Below are positions 23,801 to 38,800 of a stretch of DNA of 64,000 bases, piece by piece. The position numbers and the translations under genes are program-made. The stretch's first letter is position 1. Each line of letters opens with the position of its first letter. Source of the DNA: Chaetorhynchus papuensis (Eukaryota > Chordata > Aves > Passeriformes > Rhipiduridae); assembly GCA_013396525.1 (NCBI GenBank), contig VWYX01000760.1, positions 1-64,000 on the forward strand, given 5' to 3'. The notes below the pieces were generated by a model. That model was given only the letters and a program-made list of their open reading frames with translations, did not search any database and was not told where the DNA came from.

Positions 23801-26800
23801 TGTTGGCTCTGTGGTAGTGAAACATAAATTGCTGTTTGAATTGCTGGCATGCCTGTGGAGTGTTTGCACCATGAAGTAAATATGAGTAATACAAACGGGG
23901 TGCTCCAGAGTTAGCATACCTCTTCTCAAGGAAGCAGTAATGTGATCTAGATTTTAAAAAGCTGCAATGTTTCACCTTTCAAAATACTCAGTCTTTGCAC
24001 TTAGAAATGTGTTGCCATGTGGCAGGAGACACACAGAAAGTTAGGGTGCTTTCATGAGGATAATACAAGAAAGACGTGGGCACGCTGGAACAAGTGCAGC
24101 AAAGGGCCACAGAGAGGAAGGGCTTGAAGATACTTGGCATATGAGGAGAGCTGGGACTCTGCAGCCTGAGGAACAAAAGGCTCAGGGGGATCTTTTAAAT
24201 GTGTGTACATACCTGGTGGGGATGAGTGAAGAAGACAGAGCCAGGCTCTTCTCAGTGGTGCTCAGTGATAGGACAGAAGGCAATGAGCACAAAATGAAAT
24301 GCAGGAAATTTCACTTGAACAGAAGAAAAAAGAAATTTACAGTAATGGTCAGCAAATACTGGAACATGTTGCCCAGAGAGGCAGGGGAGTCTCCATCCTT
24401 GCAGGTGTTGAAAACATATGTGGAGACAGTCCTGAACAACCTACTCTAATTGCTGTTGCTCTGCAAGGCATGATTGAACTAGGTGGTCTCCAGAGGTCTT
24501 GTTCAACCTCAGATACTCTGTGATTCCTGGTTCAGTGAAGTGCATGATTTTCTTCTGTTTATTCAAGGTTATGCCACCATGTGTATCAATTTTAAAAGCT
24601 CTTTCTCTATTAAACTGAAAATTTTTGCATGGTGTAAGTCAAGGATGTACTCAAGGTAGCCTCTTGATATTCTTCCCCAAATGTTCATTGTAGAGTTGTG
24701 TATATATTTTCACATCTCCTTGCATTGTGTTGAAATTTATGACTATAAACTTATACATATAATAGCTCCTGTAGAACACTTCTAGAAAGGCAGTTAAGTT
24801 AGCTGTTCAACATTCCTGCATTTAAGACTTACATGAAAGTTGTTATTGTTGACTTTTAAATGAAATATAAATATTGTTGAGTTTTGGTCTAGGCTTTGTA
24901 GGAAAGAACTAATTTATTATTGAATGTTCCCTCCTTACTCACTGTTTTGACCATGCTAAAATAAAATCACAAACTTAACAAGGAAGTAAATTCCCCCTAC
25001 CAGTCCCTGATGCATTTATTTCTTCTTAAACAGAAGTCATTGTGGTAAAAATCCACCTGGTGTAATATACCTATTTATTATTGATAGGTGCCCAAGATAC
25101 ATGGCTTCTTGTTTTGATGTAGAACTGTATTTCCTGTTGCTCCCACCAGGTTCCAACCTTCTGATATACACAATATAACAATATAAATGCAATATTACTG
25201 GCATGGTCTGTGTTATGTGCACAGGTCCTGGGCATTCAGTCATGAATACCTTGTTCTTCCCAGGTTCCTGCATAGTTCCCTGAGCTCAGATGGAAGGTGG
25301 AACTTGGTAGGAGAGGGGGTCAGGAACTCATGGAATAGATCCCTTCCAAGGTATCAGGGGAAAAGTATTGAAGACCTTAGAAGTATAAAGTAATTTATTT
25401 CTTTTTAGAAATTATGAGAGTATTGCATCTATTACAGCACCTCATACTTAATTAGTTTTATATAAACTGTGATTTAAGTAAGGTTTTGGTTTTTTTGTTT
25501 GGTTGGGGTTTCTTTTAAATGTAGTTACTGATCATGGCATGGCATCTACTGTATTTTATTGGGTTTCATATCTGGAAATTCAACATAGATTTAGTGAGTT
25601 TAAATTAACATGGCTTTCAATGCTCTTAATACACCTAACTGAATGTTAAGGTTTATTATATTAAGCATTTTCATATTTTTTCAGGCTTTACACTGTAGAT
25701 GGAAAGCTTGTTCAGGATGGGTCAGACTTGGAGAATGGGCAAATTTATGTTGCAGTGGGTAGAGAAAAGTTTAAGAAGTTGCCGTATGGTGATCTGCTGT
25801 CCAAATGTACAAGGCGGCCACAGGGGTAAGTTCTAAAGGTGTGTAAAACACCTTCAAACTTCTCCTGCTTTTGTGTGCGTCAATTTGTTTACAAAGTGCC
25901 ACCAGTAAAGTATGAAATTATTATTCCAAGAACGATGGTTAGTATGGATGCAAAACTTTATTGGCAGCTTCCGAGAAAGTTGAGATAAGAATAAAAAAAG
26001 CAAAAATGGAAATTCAGAAGACCAGTTCATCTCATAAGCATTCACTTGATCACGTATCACAAAATTAGGGTCAGAGAAAAATTAATCCAAGTCAAAGTAA
26101 TCCTATTTATTTCCTTGGGATACAAATGTGTACAGCTGAATGAGATTGGGTGCAGCTACAGCTGTTTAGGTCTACGCTTGCTTAGTAACATTTTATGAAA
26201 TATGTACTCCCTTAAGTTTGTTTTATGTTTGGGTCTGGTTTTTGTAGGCTAGAAAAATCACATAATAGAGTCCTAAACTGGGTGTCTGTAAGGAGAAACT
26301 TTTGCTTTTTGTACCTTTGGAAAACATGAAACCATTTCATTGAAATAAATGGAAAGAAATGGAAATTGTAAGGAGCATTCACATAGTAATTCATTGGATA
26401 CTGCTCTACAAGTTTTTGGTATTTAGAGAATGCATTGTGAGGTAATGCACTTGTTTGAATAAGTTAATGATTATGCATTTAAACATAGTCTAGTAAACAG
26501 AAAAGAGTGATGCTTAGTGAAAATACGCAGTGAAAAAAACTTACTTCTGTTGCCATAGCCATCTTGGTGTTACCTACCTTGCTTATAGATACATAGTGTC
26601 TGTGCTAGTGACAGTGTACACAATTCTAAGATACGGCTTGTTTCTGCAGTTCCAAAACCTCTGTACTGCCTCCGATTGTGGGATCTCGCAAGTCTAAAGG
26701 CAGTGTAAGTATCAAATTTCTAATTCAGCTGATTTCTGGCAGATGGAAAGTCCCTGTCCTTTGGGTTTTAATTAAATCTGAAGAGAAAAAAATCCACAGC

Positions 26801-29800
26801 CACCTGGTGGCATGCTTATTAAAGCTTGATGAATCTGGAGCTATTTGCAGTGTCAATTAGACAGAAGAAATCTGAGAAAATATTTTTGTGCTAAGGGCTG
26901 CTTTGTTTTTTATAAAAGCTTCCATAGCAAAGATCAGCTTCTGCCTTGGGGTCTTTCCTATATACCTGATCATATCTATTTGTATATTTATTTATTCAAG
27001 TTATACACCTAAAGGAAAAACACAGAATGTTTTACAAAACATTTTGCAGGAAATGGTGTTTCTGAATGCTGAGTTTGAAAAAGGCCCTAAACCAGCTTGC
27101 AATCTGATCTGTTTTGTTCTAGTTAACCACTACATACAGAGCTCGATCCTTCACTGCTTTGTATCCTGTATAGCTATTTATATGTGTACAAAATGAGTCA
27201 TAGAACCATTAAGGTTGGAAAAGACCTCCGAGGTCATCGAGTTCAATCTCTGACCTATCACCACCATGTCAATTAACCATAGCACAAAGTGCCACGTCCA
27301 GTTGTTTCTTAAACACTTCCAGGAATGGTGACTCCACCACTGCTCTGGGCAGCCTGTTCCAATGCTTAATCACCCTTTCCGTGAAGGAATTCTTCCTCAT
27401 GTCCAACCTGAACTGCCCTGGCATAGCTTGAGGCTGTTTCCTCTTGTCCTGTTGCTTGTTGACTGGGAGAAGAGCGTAACCCCAGCTTGCTACAAGAAGA
27501 GTCCTCTGTGGACTTAAGACAGTGCCAAAACAGAATATAGGTACCTGTTTTCACCAGTTCTCCACAAGTGCAGTTTACCGTAAAAGTACAAGACAGCAGG
27601 GAGTCAGACTCACAGTCTGTCATTATAATTGTGGTGGTTGATAATGTCCATTGACTGTTTTCAAAAGAAAACAAAAAAATGTCTCTGGAGCCACTAAAGA
27701 GAAGTAAGCGGTAAAATATACAAATTTCTGCTCCATTCTATTGAATGTGTCACTGCCCCATGAAGACTGTCATTCTCCTCCAGCTTCTCTTGACACTTAG
27801 AGTAATGCCCATGTCTCATTTACACAGACAGTGATTTATCAACAAATCATATTAACTTGTTACATCTTGTGACTGTCCAAACATACAGATGAGAGATAGC
27901 TGCATATAATACACATTCATCTAGCCATTCTTTTCATTAAATGAAACATTATTTTCTTATAATAAATACGTGTTTTTTCTCCTGGAAGCTGTTGAGAATT
28001 TTATTGGTCAGATCATACAGTAGGTTGATAAGATATACTTTTCTGAATAATTTAAGATATCACTTAAATGTAGTGATTGAAAATCATTATGCTTCTTTAA
28101 CACCTGATATCAGTTCTTAGTGAAATTTTAAAACTAAGCTTTTTAATTTGTATCACTGATAATTTTGTACTCTTCTTTTCAGGGAAATGATCGGCAATCT
28201 AAATCTACCATTGGATCCAGTGACCGGGGAGAAAACAGTTCCTCACCTCAGCTTCCGAAAAGGAAGGACAAAAAAAGCCAGAATCCAGAGAATTCTGTGT
28301 CCAGACGACACTTTTCTAACCACTCTACAAAAGTAAAACAGGCAGTAAAAGCTTCCACAGGAGTCCTTCGAGATAATGGTCAGTACTGAGATAAACACTG
28401 TTGTAGCATAGTGGCTTTTCGTCTTTAGTTAAACCAGTGGAATAGTAGAATAACACACTTGAATGGTTCTTGAATTGTCCATCTGCCCTGGCTAGCTGGA
28501 ATTGCCGAAGTTCTTTCTGCTTAGGAAATGCACCTGTGTGTAGCCACTGCATTCCTGGCTTTGTTTACAGAGCACAAGAGGCAGTGTATGATTTTTAGTA
28601 TACCTTGGAAGTTAAGCTAATATGGTTCTATCTTTATGCTTTTGGTAAAGGAAAAAAAAATATATTTTGACCATTTCCCCACTGTTCTGCCCTGCATAAA
28701 CGTGAGGAAAAGGAGCTGATGTTCTCAAAGGACTCCTCGCTGTCCCTGAGGATTCCTGGTTACCTGCCTGGCTCAGTGTAACAAAATGACTAGACCCTGG
28801 GGGAAGAACACAGACAGAAACTCCAGTTAGCTGATAGCTGCTGAGACTAATCACACAGCAGAGGTGCTGGAGGCCCTTTCAGAATTTGGCCCGCTCTGTG
28901 CTGTGACAGAAGTGGCAGCAATTTGCAAATTTAGCCATAAACATCTTCTTTGAGAAACGTTTTTTCTTATCTTATAGTGTGGTATTTCCCTTCCTGCCAT
29001 TTTTTGTAAGAGCTAGAATATATATATATGTATGTATAGCCATATTTGATAGATAGACATATCAAGGGAAATATTTGTCTCTGCATTTAATGCTGTTGCT
29101 GCTCCACCTGCTGACAGAATTGGTTGTAATGCCACTAAGTTTATTGAAGAAGTGACTGCTTGCTTCTCACTTCAGCTTTTCCATGCTTTGTGAGTCTTGT
29201 GTAACTAGGAGAAGCTGTTCAAGGCAGCAGATTCTCTAGTTTGAGCTCAAGTGCATGTTCAGAGAAGCTCTTGGTTCTTTCTGTGATCCTCTATTTTTCC
29301 TCTATATGTTAAGATCTGTTAGTGAAAGTGGGAGTGGGCAGTTGTAGCCAGGTGCAGCTCAGTCTCTTCTCCCAGGTAACAAGTAACAGGATGAAAGGAA
29401 ATGACCTCAAGTTGCACCAGAGGAGGCATAGATTGGATATTAGGAAAAAACTCTTCATGGAAAGGGTTGTAACACGTTGGAACAGGCTGTCCAGGGAGGT
29501 GGTGGAGTCACTGTCTCTGGAAATATTCAAAGAAGTATGATATGGCACTCGAGGACAAGGTTTAGTGGTGAACATGGTGGTAGTGCTGGGTTGATAGTTA
29601 GACTTGATGATCTTAGAGGTCTTTAACTATTACATGATTCTAACTCTTGAGATATTAAAGTCTTTCCACTCACTTCTGACCGTGTGTGGGAGCTCCACTG
29701 TAGTGATACCTTTGGTAGCTTGTAGTGGAGTAGTTAAAAGAAAAGGTACTACACTGACCCTGAATGGTCACCTCCTACAAAGTTGTTGTCTTTCGGGCAT

Positions 29801-32800
29801 TGTGTTCTGGTCACACCTTAGGATGGAGTGAGGCAGAGGCCAGGCAGGCTGTAGGAGCTGTGAGCTGTGCTGCAATGTGAGCGTCCTCTTGCCCAGCCAA
29901 CCCTCATTGCCAAAGACTGCCCTTGACAGAAAGCCAGGGTTAGAGCTGCAGAAGTCAGCATTATACCATGGTCCTTACCATTTTTCTGTCTCATGTAATA
30001 CAGAGGGTAACCTTTAATCCCATCCAGATTCATGAGGTGTAAAGCAGCGTTTCAACAAACCATCAGCACGTTCCACCATCCTGTTTGCTTGGGGATAATA
30101 AGGTATATGAAAAATTCATTTGATACTCTCCTTTCTGGCCCAGTGCTGTACCATCACGCTGGTCAAGGGTGATCCATTGTCACTTTGTGTGTAATCTGGA
30201 ACAGGAAGAGTGGAAAACCAGTTACAGAGCCCTGAAATTTTTCTAGCAGATGGGGGATTGGGGAGTTTTAATGTTAACTCTAATTTTTTTTCCCCAAGGT
30301 TTTTGCCTTTTCCTTCTTTTAACTGTTGTTTTACCTGGTCATTTTGATACCATAAAGACAATTTTTCTTTCCTTTATTTACTATCTAACATGCTTAGTTT
30401 ATTTCATAATTTGTTCTCTTTATTGCCATGCAGCCTTTAGGCATAATCTGCACAAACTGTAGCGTGCTTAGTATTAAAATAATGGAAGTGTGTAGAGAAC
30501 TCAACAAAGCAAAGAATATTGGGGTGGTTTTTTTGCATTTTAAGTGTTCATTACAAGTTAATGTGAATGCTGTGCTACAGTTGTGGAACAAGAACATTCA
30601 ATTTAGTTAAAAGGGAAGAAAGCCAACAGGAAAAAAGGAAACAGGGAAACTGGACAAATCTTGTTAAAAACTAAAGCGCTGTTGTTTCATTTTTAACAAA
30701 AAAAAGCTTAATTGAAATTAATGTTTTAAGATACTGAGCTAAGGGTTTCAGAATACAAATAAGTGGGGATGGCTTCATCTCGCAGCCAGACTTGTGCTCA
30801 TCCTGTGCCTGTGTGCTTTGATTACATGTCTGCTGAGGACCCATCATGCTTCCCTTTGGGTTTGGAAGGAGCTTATGCTGCTGGGACAATATGTTGGGAT
30901 CCAAAGGACAGGCAAAGGGCACATTCCCTCTTCTTGGGGCACTGCTTCACCTTTGTTTTCAGTACTTCTTCATACACTGAAGACCCTCATTAACATCCAG
31001 TCCAGCTTGGAAGGGTGGAATACAGACTGTGCAAGCTCTTCCCCTTCTCCTGATATGTGCACTTTTAGTGGTCTGAAAAGTCTCCCTGCCAGCAGAGAAT
31101 CTCCCTTACTCTGTCCTGGTTTGTCACCTTGTCTCTGGGTGAGATGGACCCCCTCAGTGGTTGTGTGACTAGTGGGGCTGCTGATGAAAATACCTTCAAA
31201 GCTGGTGATCAGGTTGGCTTATTCTCTCAGCTGGCAGTGAATTTAGAAATATAGTTTAGACTGAGTGCTGAACTATTGGATATATGAAGTAGGTATGTAA
31301 TTGCTGCCTTGCTTTCTTGAATTATGACATTTTCAGGTTCATTTTAGAGTGAGGAGTCTTATTCTGAAATGGAGATTTACTTTTGATGGAGAACTAGAAG
31401 CCATCTCCAGGAGCACAGTGATAATGGTGGCTCCCAAGTACTGTTTTGATCAGTACAGCTCCACTGTCTATTCTGAAGGCTCATTGCAGTTCCTCAATTG
31501 GCTTTGCAGTTTTATTCCAAAACACTCCTTCAAATTCAAAGGCTTTGGATTGAGTAAGGGAAGCATTTATCATCATCTTAGGAATTTTATTTGATTTAAA
31601 TTATTATTTGGTTTAATTTTTTCCTGATGGACAGTGAAAAAGACTTCCGTCATTTTAGTTGGCTGCGCTTGGCTGTCACTGATAAGGGATTAATTAATTT
31701 TAATCTGAAACCAATAAACTGCACAGCGAGTTTACACATGCGTATTTTTGGGTGTATGGAAATAGATAAAAAAGAAATACTCATACTAGAGAATGTATCC
31801 TGTATTCTTTGCTGTCCTTTTCCCTTCCAATTTAGCATTGTGTGGAATCTTGAGTCCTAGACTGTTTGAAAGTGATTGTTTCCTGGGTCTTAACATCTGA
31901 AGAATTATGCACATAGTGTATTTAAGGCTTAACCTAATCTTCCAACTGAGTTTAGTTGGGCTAGCTGTGTATTTACTTTGAATTTATTTTTTAATACATT
32001 GAGAATTTCACCAGCATTTATGCCATTTATATTACAACTGATCCATGTCGTAATCCTCTTAAATCAAGATGATTAAAGAATTTCTTAGAGTTGGAAGCTC
32101 TTTGTGGAAGATTTAAATTCACCACTTCTTTGGACAAATCCAGTGGATTGTGAGCTGATGCTTTGGTGTTTGTAACCTATAAGGCACACTATTAATGTTA
32201 TGATTGGGCCTCACTGCACTCATAGAAGCCTTAATAACGTTGAATATATTGTAAGCAACAGTAATTGCAACTGGAAGTGTGAGGTTCAGAGCTTAGAATA
32301 ATGCCTCTGGTTCAGCAGAATTTGGGTTTATGAAAGTAACACCAAAGGTACACTTAGTTATCAGCAGCTTGGTTCGAGGTTTTAAAAAAAAAAGACAGCA
32401 AACCACCAAAAAACCCCAACCTATTAATTTTTTGGTTTGTACCACATCTTGTAAAGAGTATGTGTTGGAAGTCGATCAGGAAAGCAGCAATTCAGAAGTG
32501 TAGCAGAAAATTCTTGGAGGGGAGTACCCTCATTTAAAGCCTATTCCATTCAAATACAGTAGTTTAATTGTGGTCCCATGGCTTGTGAAGTAACTCCCTA
32601 CATAAACTATAAAACAAATTCTAGAGTTAATAGACTCTGAAGTTTGAGTTTTTGCTGTGATTTGGAAAAGTCATAGAGTGGAGATGGGCTGAGCCACTCC
32701 ACAGTTTTTCAGATCTATTTTTGAGTATTATGAGGTCCTAGAAGTTAGTAGTCATTTCAGTTTCCTGGTTTTGTTACTGGCTAAAAAAAAGAAGAAAAAG

Positions 32801-35800
32801 GCCAGCCCTTATTTATAAGGAAAGCTTCACAGAACCCCAGGTATTGCTGTCCTGCCCTGAATTGCTTTCAGTAAAATTATGGACTTGCCAAAGAGTACAA
32901 ACCTGGGCTGCCGAATATCCACTCTGTATTGTGAGCTAAAACTGTTGTCCGTGTTTTCCTGCTGACAACTTTTAAGATTAAAAACCTATCTGTCATTAAA
33001 GCATAGACTATATCACTTCTGTATTGTAAAAGCAGATTAAATAGGCTGCTGAAGAAAGAGAGAGCTTCTTGTTTGCAGAGATTTTACAAGACCTGTTGGC
33101 TTATTCATTGCATAGTAGGAGACAAATCTGTAGCAAGAAATGAAAACCCTTTTTGCTGTAGGTGTGTATTGTTGCAGTGCTGAATCATGGTAGCCAGAGT
33201 GTTCTAATGCCAGCAGGGAACTAAGATGATGATAAACCTTGCAGCCACTTTCTTACTTTCTTCTAACACACAATGAGTTTCCTGAGTTTCTTTGGGTTTG
33301 CTTTCAGGGAAGTGAATAGTTCGCAAAATGTTAAATGCGGGGGGGAAAAAAATATATATACTTACCATTAGGAAAGCATGTTGCTTGATTCCCAGCAGGA
33401 GGCTGTAAAAGTGTAGTGATGCTCAGTTTGGAATGATGGGACCAGGGCAGACATTTCAGGGCTTTTGCATTTGTTTTGTGGTAGTTTAGCCCCTAGCACA
33501 CAGCTGTACTCAAGAGGAGGATGAGTTATGGAACCAGCATGGAATTAAAAAAGATGTGGCTGAATGAGAACTACTTTCTTAATTTCAAAATGCTAATAGT
33601 CTTAATGATCTGTTAATTTAAATCAATTAATAAATTGGATGCCTAGAAACATGGAGAGTAAATGAGATGAAGGACAAAAATAAGGAGAGGGAAGAAAAAG
33701 CCTTTGTATTATGACACTGAGTCCTTTATTTTTGTAGTTGTTGATGTATAAAGATGACTGAGCTGTCGCAGCACTCTCCTTTGCTCCAGCATTACCATAT
33801 TTCCTATGAGTAAAGGAGAGTGCTGCATACAAGGACAGCCTCTAGAGGTCATCAGATGTTGGCATTCTGTAATGGCATCAAATTGTATTAGAAATACAAA
33901 ATTTTCTAAAGAGAGGAAGCAATTGCTTAAAAGCTGGAGGCTGTAATAGTATCAAGTGAAGAAAAACATGTATTTTTTAATATTCTCAACAGTTTCATGT
34001 GTATCTTGCTACCAGGTTCTTTTCAATTGCATTGTTTTTTGATGACAGGAGTCACAGCCATGAACACACATGCAAACCAATCACAAAGGCAGTGGCTTTT
34101 TGTTGGAAATGGGCCTTGTACGACAATGATACTTTTAAATTAAATAAACCCCCAAAACAACCACACACAAAACCAGAAAATAAAATTATGTTGTACACAG
34201 GCGTGAACAGATGTCCTCCCTATTCATCATAGCAAACTATTCAATTTTATGAGCCACTTTTTTCTTTTTTACATTTTGTTTTAAATTTTACTTCCTGGTT
34301 TTATGAGGCAGCCTCTGTTGTAAGTCACATTAATTTTTTTTATAGTGACATTAAATTCCTTCCTTATGTACAGGGCTTGCAGTCAGTAAATGCCTCAGAT
34401 CTCCACAAAATACTCAGGGCAGACTATTATTACAATGACTTTTAAAATTTATACTACTAAACTTCAATCAGTTTAAAATTTGAAATGCATTAATATTTCT
34501 ATAATTTTGTAATTTTCACTGCAATAAATGTTTTACAGTTAATGTTGTTTAGGAAAGGAGCTTATATAAAAGCCATTTATTCCCATGCTTAATTATTTAA
34601 AAGTATGGATTTCTTATGAGTTAGTTTAATATATAACTTAATTAGTATTTAATAAAGTCATATAACCTTGTTTATCAAAGTGTAGAAAAAGAATTCCAGC
34701 TGAAATACTGAATGGCATCAAGCAGAAAATGATCTTTGCATTTTAGCCAGGACTTTCTTGATTATACATGCATCAATTTGTGGTTTCTTTTTTCTACATA
34801 GTCAACTGAATGCACAATACACTGAGCACTTCTGGCTTGAGACAACTAGTAAAATGTGACCAGTGAAATGTTCCTTGACAGAATTTTTTGGGAATTTATA
34901 AATTTGCTCTTGCTGGTAACTAATCTGTTCTGTACTATCAGGAGATTAAGAAGTATAAAAGATCTAGAAAATATCTAGAAAATTCTCCTGAATGGGCAGT
35001 GGAATCTCTTTCACACAAATGAATTCTCAGGGGCTGCAAAGCCAGCAAGAGCTGGCATGGGTAGGGGCCAGGGCAGAGCAGGTAACTCTCAAAGTGAAGA
35101 TCTTTGACTTCTAAGAGTCATTGTGCAAGTCATTAAGTAGTATTAACATTGTCCTAAATTGAATTGTGTTTATTTGTCCGTTTGCAACAAAATCACAGAG
35201 CTGAAAAGCTCTGCAGGAATACAGAACCACCTTCTGTCTTTGCTGAAAGCAGCTGAGTACCGAGCCACTTGCTTTATGAGGTAGACCTTGGCCAAGTACA
35301 GAATCAGAAACCTCACCTGCTGTTTACCAGTCATTATCCTTTCCAAGGTTCTGATCCAAACCTGACCACACTGCCTTTCTCTTACCCATAGCCTCTGGTC
35401 CTGATTGCCAAAGGCTGAGTGTTCTGGTAACATCCTGCTCATGTAATTTCACTGCCTTTTTCAGCTGAAAATTTCTCTTGTTCTCACTATTTATGTGTCT
35501 CCATTGCTCCTAGCTGTAGAGGTTGGCCATAAAGTAGGTGCCAGTGTTTCAACAGCTGTATTATTTGAATTTACTTGGAGCAGGTTGAGTTGCTCCATGG
35601 CATTTTTGAGGCACTAGTTACCTCTCCTTGGTAGTAGGGATGTTACCAGGCTACAAATGTTCTCTTTCCTGGTAATCCTGACAAGGCTTCAAGGAATTCA
35701 GAGCTTTAAGCCATCTGGATCCTCCTGAGATTTCATTACTCTTTCTCTCTGTGGGATTATGGAGCTGGAGAAGAGGTGTGATAGAGCACAACTCTTGAAG

Positions 35801-38800
35801 AAACTCCATAGGAAAGCACTTATGGTTGTAGTTTTCATTCATCCCTTCAGCCTGAAACCAAAAAATTATGTAAGAATTCTTTCCGCTCCCCAGAGCCTTA
35901 ATAATTATTGTTTGTTGGAAGAATAAATATGAACAAGAAATCAGTAAAAATACTTGCCTGAAAACAATGAGCTTTTTTTCATTGCTGTTTTTTTGCTGCA
36001 CTTCTGTATGTGTGGTAACATCAGAACATAGACATTCAATTGCTGGTAGGTAGTAGTAGAACAGCATTCCTCTTCACTGGATTTCCTGAAGGAAGATTCC
36101 TTTAGGAAGCTTAAATGGGCTTAGGTACCTGCTGACTTGGTTTTTTTCCCCCTCTCATTCTTTCAAGCTTCTACTCTTCCACTCCCTAAAAGCCATTTTT
36201 CTGCCTTCCAGTCAGTGTGTTAGACCCCATTGCTTCCCTTTTTTTCACCAGTATTTCCTCATCTTTCTATTTGCTGTTTTACAGTTCCTCATTCCACACA
36301 TTTTTTCTAACATCACTGTGCCCTTATCACCTCCCTCAGTGTCTATCCTCCAGCCTCTGCATATTCTCTCTCTCCAGCTGGCTGCTCCTTTCGAATGACC
36401 TGTTCTTTGCCCTTCTGCAGGTTCTTCTTCCCCCTTTTCACCTAAATTGCTGAACATAACCCTGCTTTAAAATAATCAGAAATAACAGGAGCTGTTTGTT
36501 TAGGTTACCTAACTTCTCTCTGTTTAGGATATAAAAATAGTGCTGATTTTTGGCTCAAGGTGGTTTATTGTCATGCAGTGACTGGAAAAACTTGAAAAAC
36601 TCCAATGTCTTCTTTTTGTCTGGACACCATGGAAAAATATCCTCACAGAAGATGAGGAAACTTTCAATAATATTTTGTTTGGCCTCTTGACAGAAGCTGC
36701 ACTTGCTGTGGCCTGAACATCAGAGAACGTAACTGAAATAAATCCTCTGTTTATACTTATCAGCAAAGCTGCAGGGAGACATACCTTCCTTTCTTACCCC
36801 CTTTTAGAGCTCTTCTGCCCCAGTGTTGCCTTGGCCCCGTCTGTGGTCAGTTTTCAGATAGCCTGAGACACAAGAAAGTCAGAGTTGGCTCATAAAAGAG
36901 GAGCATGTTTAATCTACAATTTTGTATGAACTGTTTGGAGTAGTCATAAATGTTCCATTTAATGGAAGTGCTGGGACTTTTCGTCAAGGTACACCACATA
37001 TTTCTGCTTCAGTAGAGATTGCAATATAAGCCCATAACAATACAGGATGAAGACTTGCAAAAATGTTTCTTTGTGTAATTTATGGCATTTTCTAAAATGC
37101 CTTCTTGTTTTTCTCCCTTAGAGACATGTGAAGAAACTGGCTAATGATTCAGACACAGAGATGTGAAATATTGCATCAATAAGATTTTTTCATACTTTTT
37201 TTTCCTAAACCAAAAAGCATTTCTGAAGAATTATCTATAAAATATGAGGCAAAGTTACCCAGCTGAAAACATTTCCTTGGAAGTAACTCATAGCACTGAT
37301 AATTGTGATTAATGTGGCCTGCAAACTCCTGTTGACAAGATCTTGACACAGAATCACACAAACATGTAGTGTGTTGGCCTTTTACTCAGCTTCCCTCCTC
37401 CAGCTATTTGTAACTTCACATGCAGAAAGTGTAAATACTTCTGGCTGTAGAGTAGCAATGACAATAATGTTAACATTTTCAGCTATTTTCATAATGCTCC
37501 ATTTATTCAAATTAATTTTATGTAAATTATTTCGCAATTTTTGTGTTTCTTTTCACTTCTCATAATAAAAGACAACAGTGTGTACCCTAATGTAAGACTA
37601 ATTATATTCCTTGCCATTTACTTTGGGATTTTTTGTTTGTTCAAGTATTTCAACTTCCCCATTTTTCAGTTAGTGTCATTTTTTTCTTCACTTATTTTGG
37701 CACATTTCAGACCTAAGTGTTTTAATTCCTTCCCCGACTGTACACGTATTTTGGACATTTGTCTTCCATTCTCTTGTGTTTGTGCACAGGTAAATAATTT
37801 ATTTCCCTTTTGTTGTAAATGTTCTATTTTCCTTAAATAATATTTTCAGTCTGTGGAAGAACAGGAATGCTGTTTCTCTTGAGAATGCTTTCTGTGCAAG
37901 ACAATGAGCAGTGGTAGCCCTGAGAGATGCTGCAGTGTTGTGCAGAGTTCTTTTTAACTAATATCTTTTTATTCATCACCAGCTTTCTGAGAAAACACCT
38001 GTTAGAAAGTGCTTGGAGGAAATTCCATGGAGAGTTCAGATTTTACGTATTGAAATCCTGCTGTTACTACCTTTTTGGGCCCTCTCTTTTAAATGAGAAA
38101 TATGATTCCTTATTGAAACCTCTTCCCTCCTTCTTGCTCCCTCCTGATTCCATGATTAAGTTTTTTGAAGATACTCTACGTCTGTCTCCTTGGGTTGTTC
38201 AGCATAGCCCTGAGGCTGATCTGCTCTTCTAAGAAGAGGTGCTTTAAAATTGAGAATCCTTAGCTCTTGAGTGGATTCGGCCTCCAGGGCCAACACATGC
38301 TCATCTCCCTTGTACTTCTTCTTTTGCCCTGCTGAAGTAAAGCCTGATGAAAATTGCCTCTGCACCAAAATCCTTTTACCTCTAGAGGCTAGACAGTCCC
38401 CATTTTGGCTGAAAGACTTGGGGACCTTGAAGGCAAAGGTGTTATTACAGAGTCTAAATGGAAGGATGATGATATTAAATGCAGTTCTTTCAGACACTGA
38501 GTTGACTTTTTATAGTTCAGTGAGCCAGGGAATCTAGGGCAAGGTTATTTTCTTACGTACTTGAGGGAAGGCCTTGAAATAGGAGAGTCTCCATGGTGGC
38601 TTTTAAGAAACACATTACTTCCTCCTCTCAGAATATGGTGGAAATCTATAACTCAAATGTCTGTGGTGAGAGGCAACAATGATAATACCAGGTAAGAGAA
38701 ACAGAACATTCTGTCCCTTAGAGAGCTCAGAAAAATGGGAAATTTGAAGTGCATTGATTATTTGAAAAAGTACAAGTAGCATCTCTTCAGATGCATTTTG

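Noticed and set aside
24054..24523. Open frames of 131 and 74 codons near 24.1-24.5 kb
   Set aside because: They lie entirely in the 3' region of a CR1 fragment, downstream of the element's real coding part.
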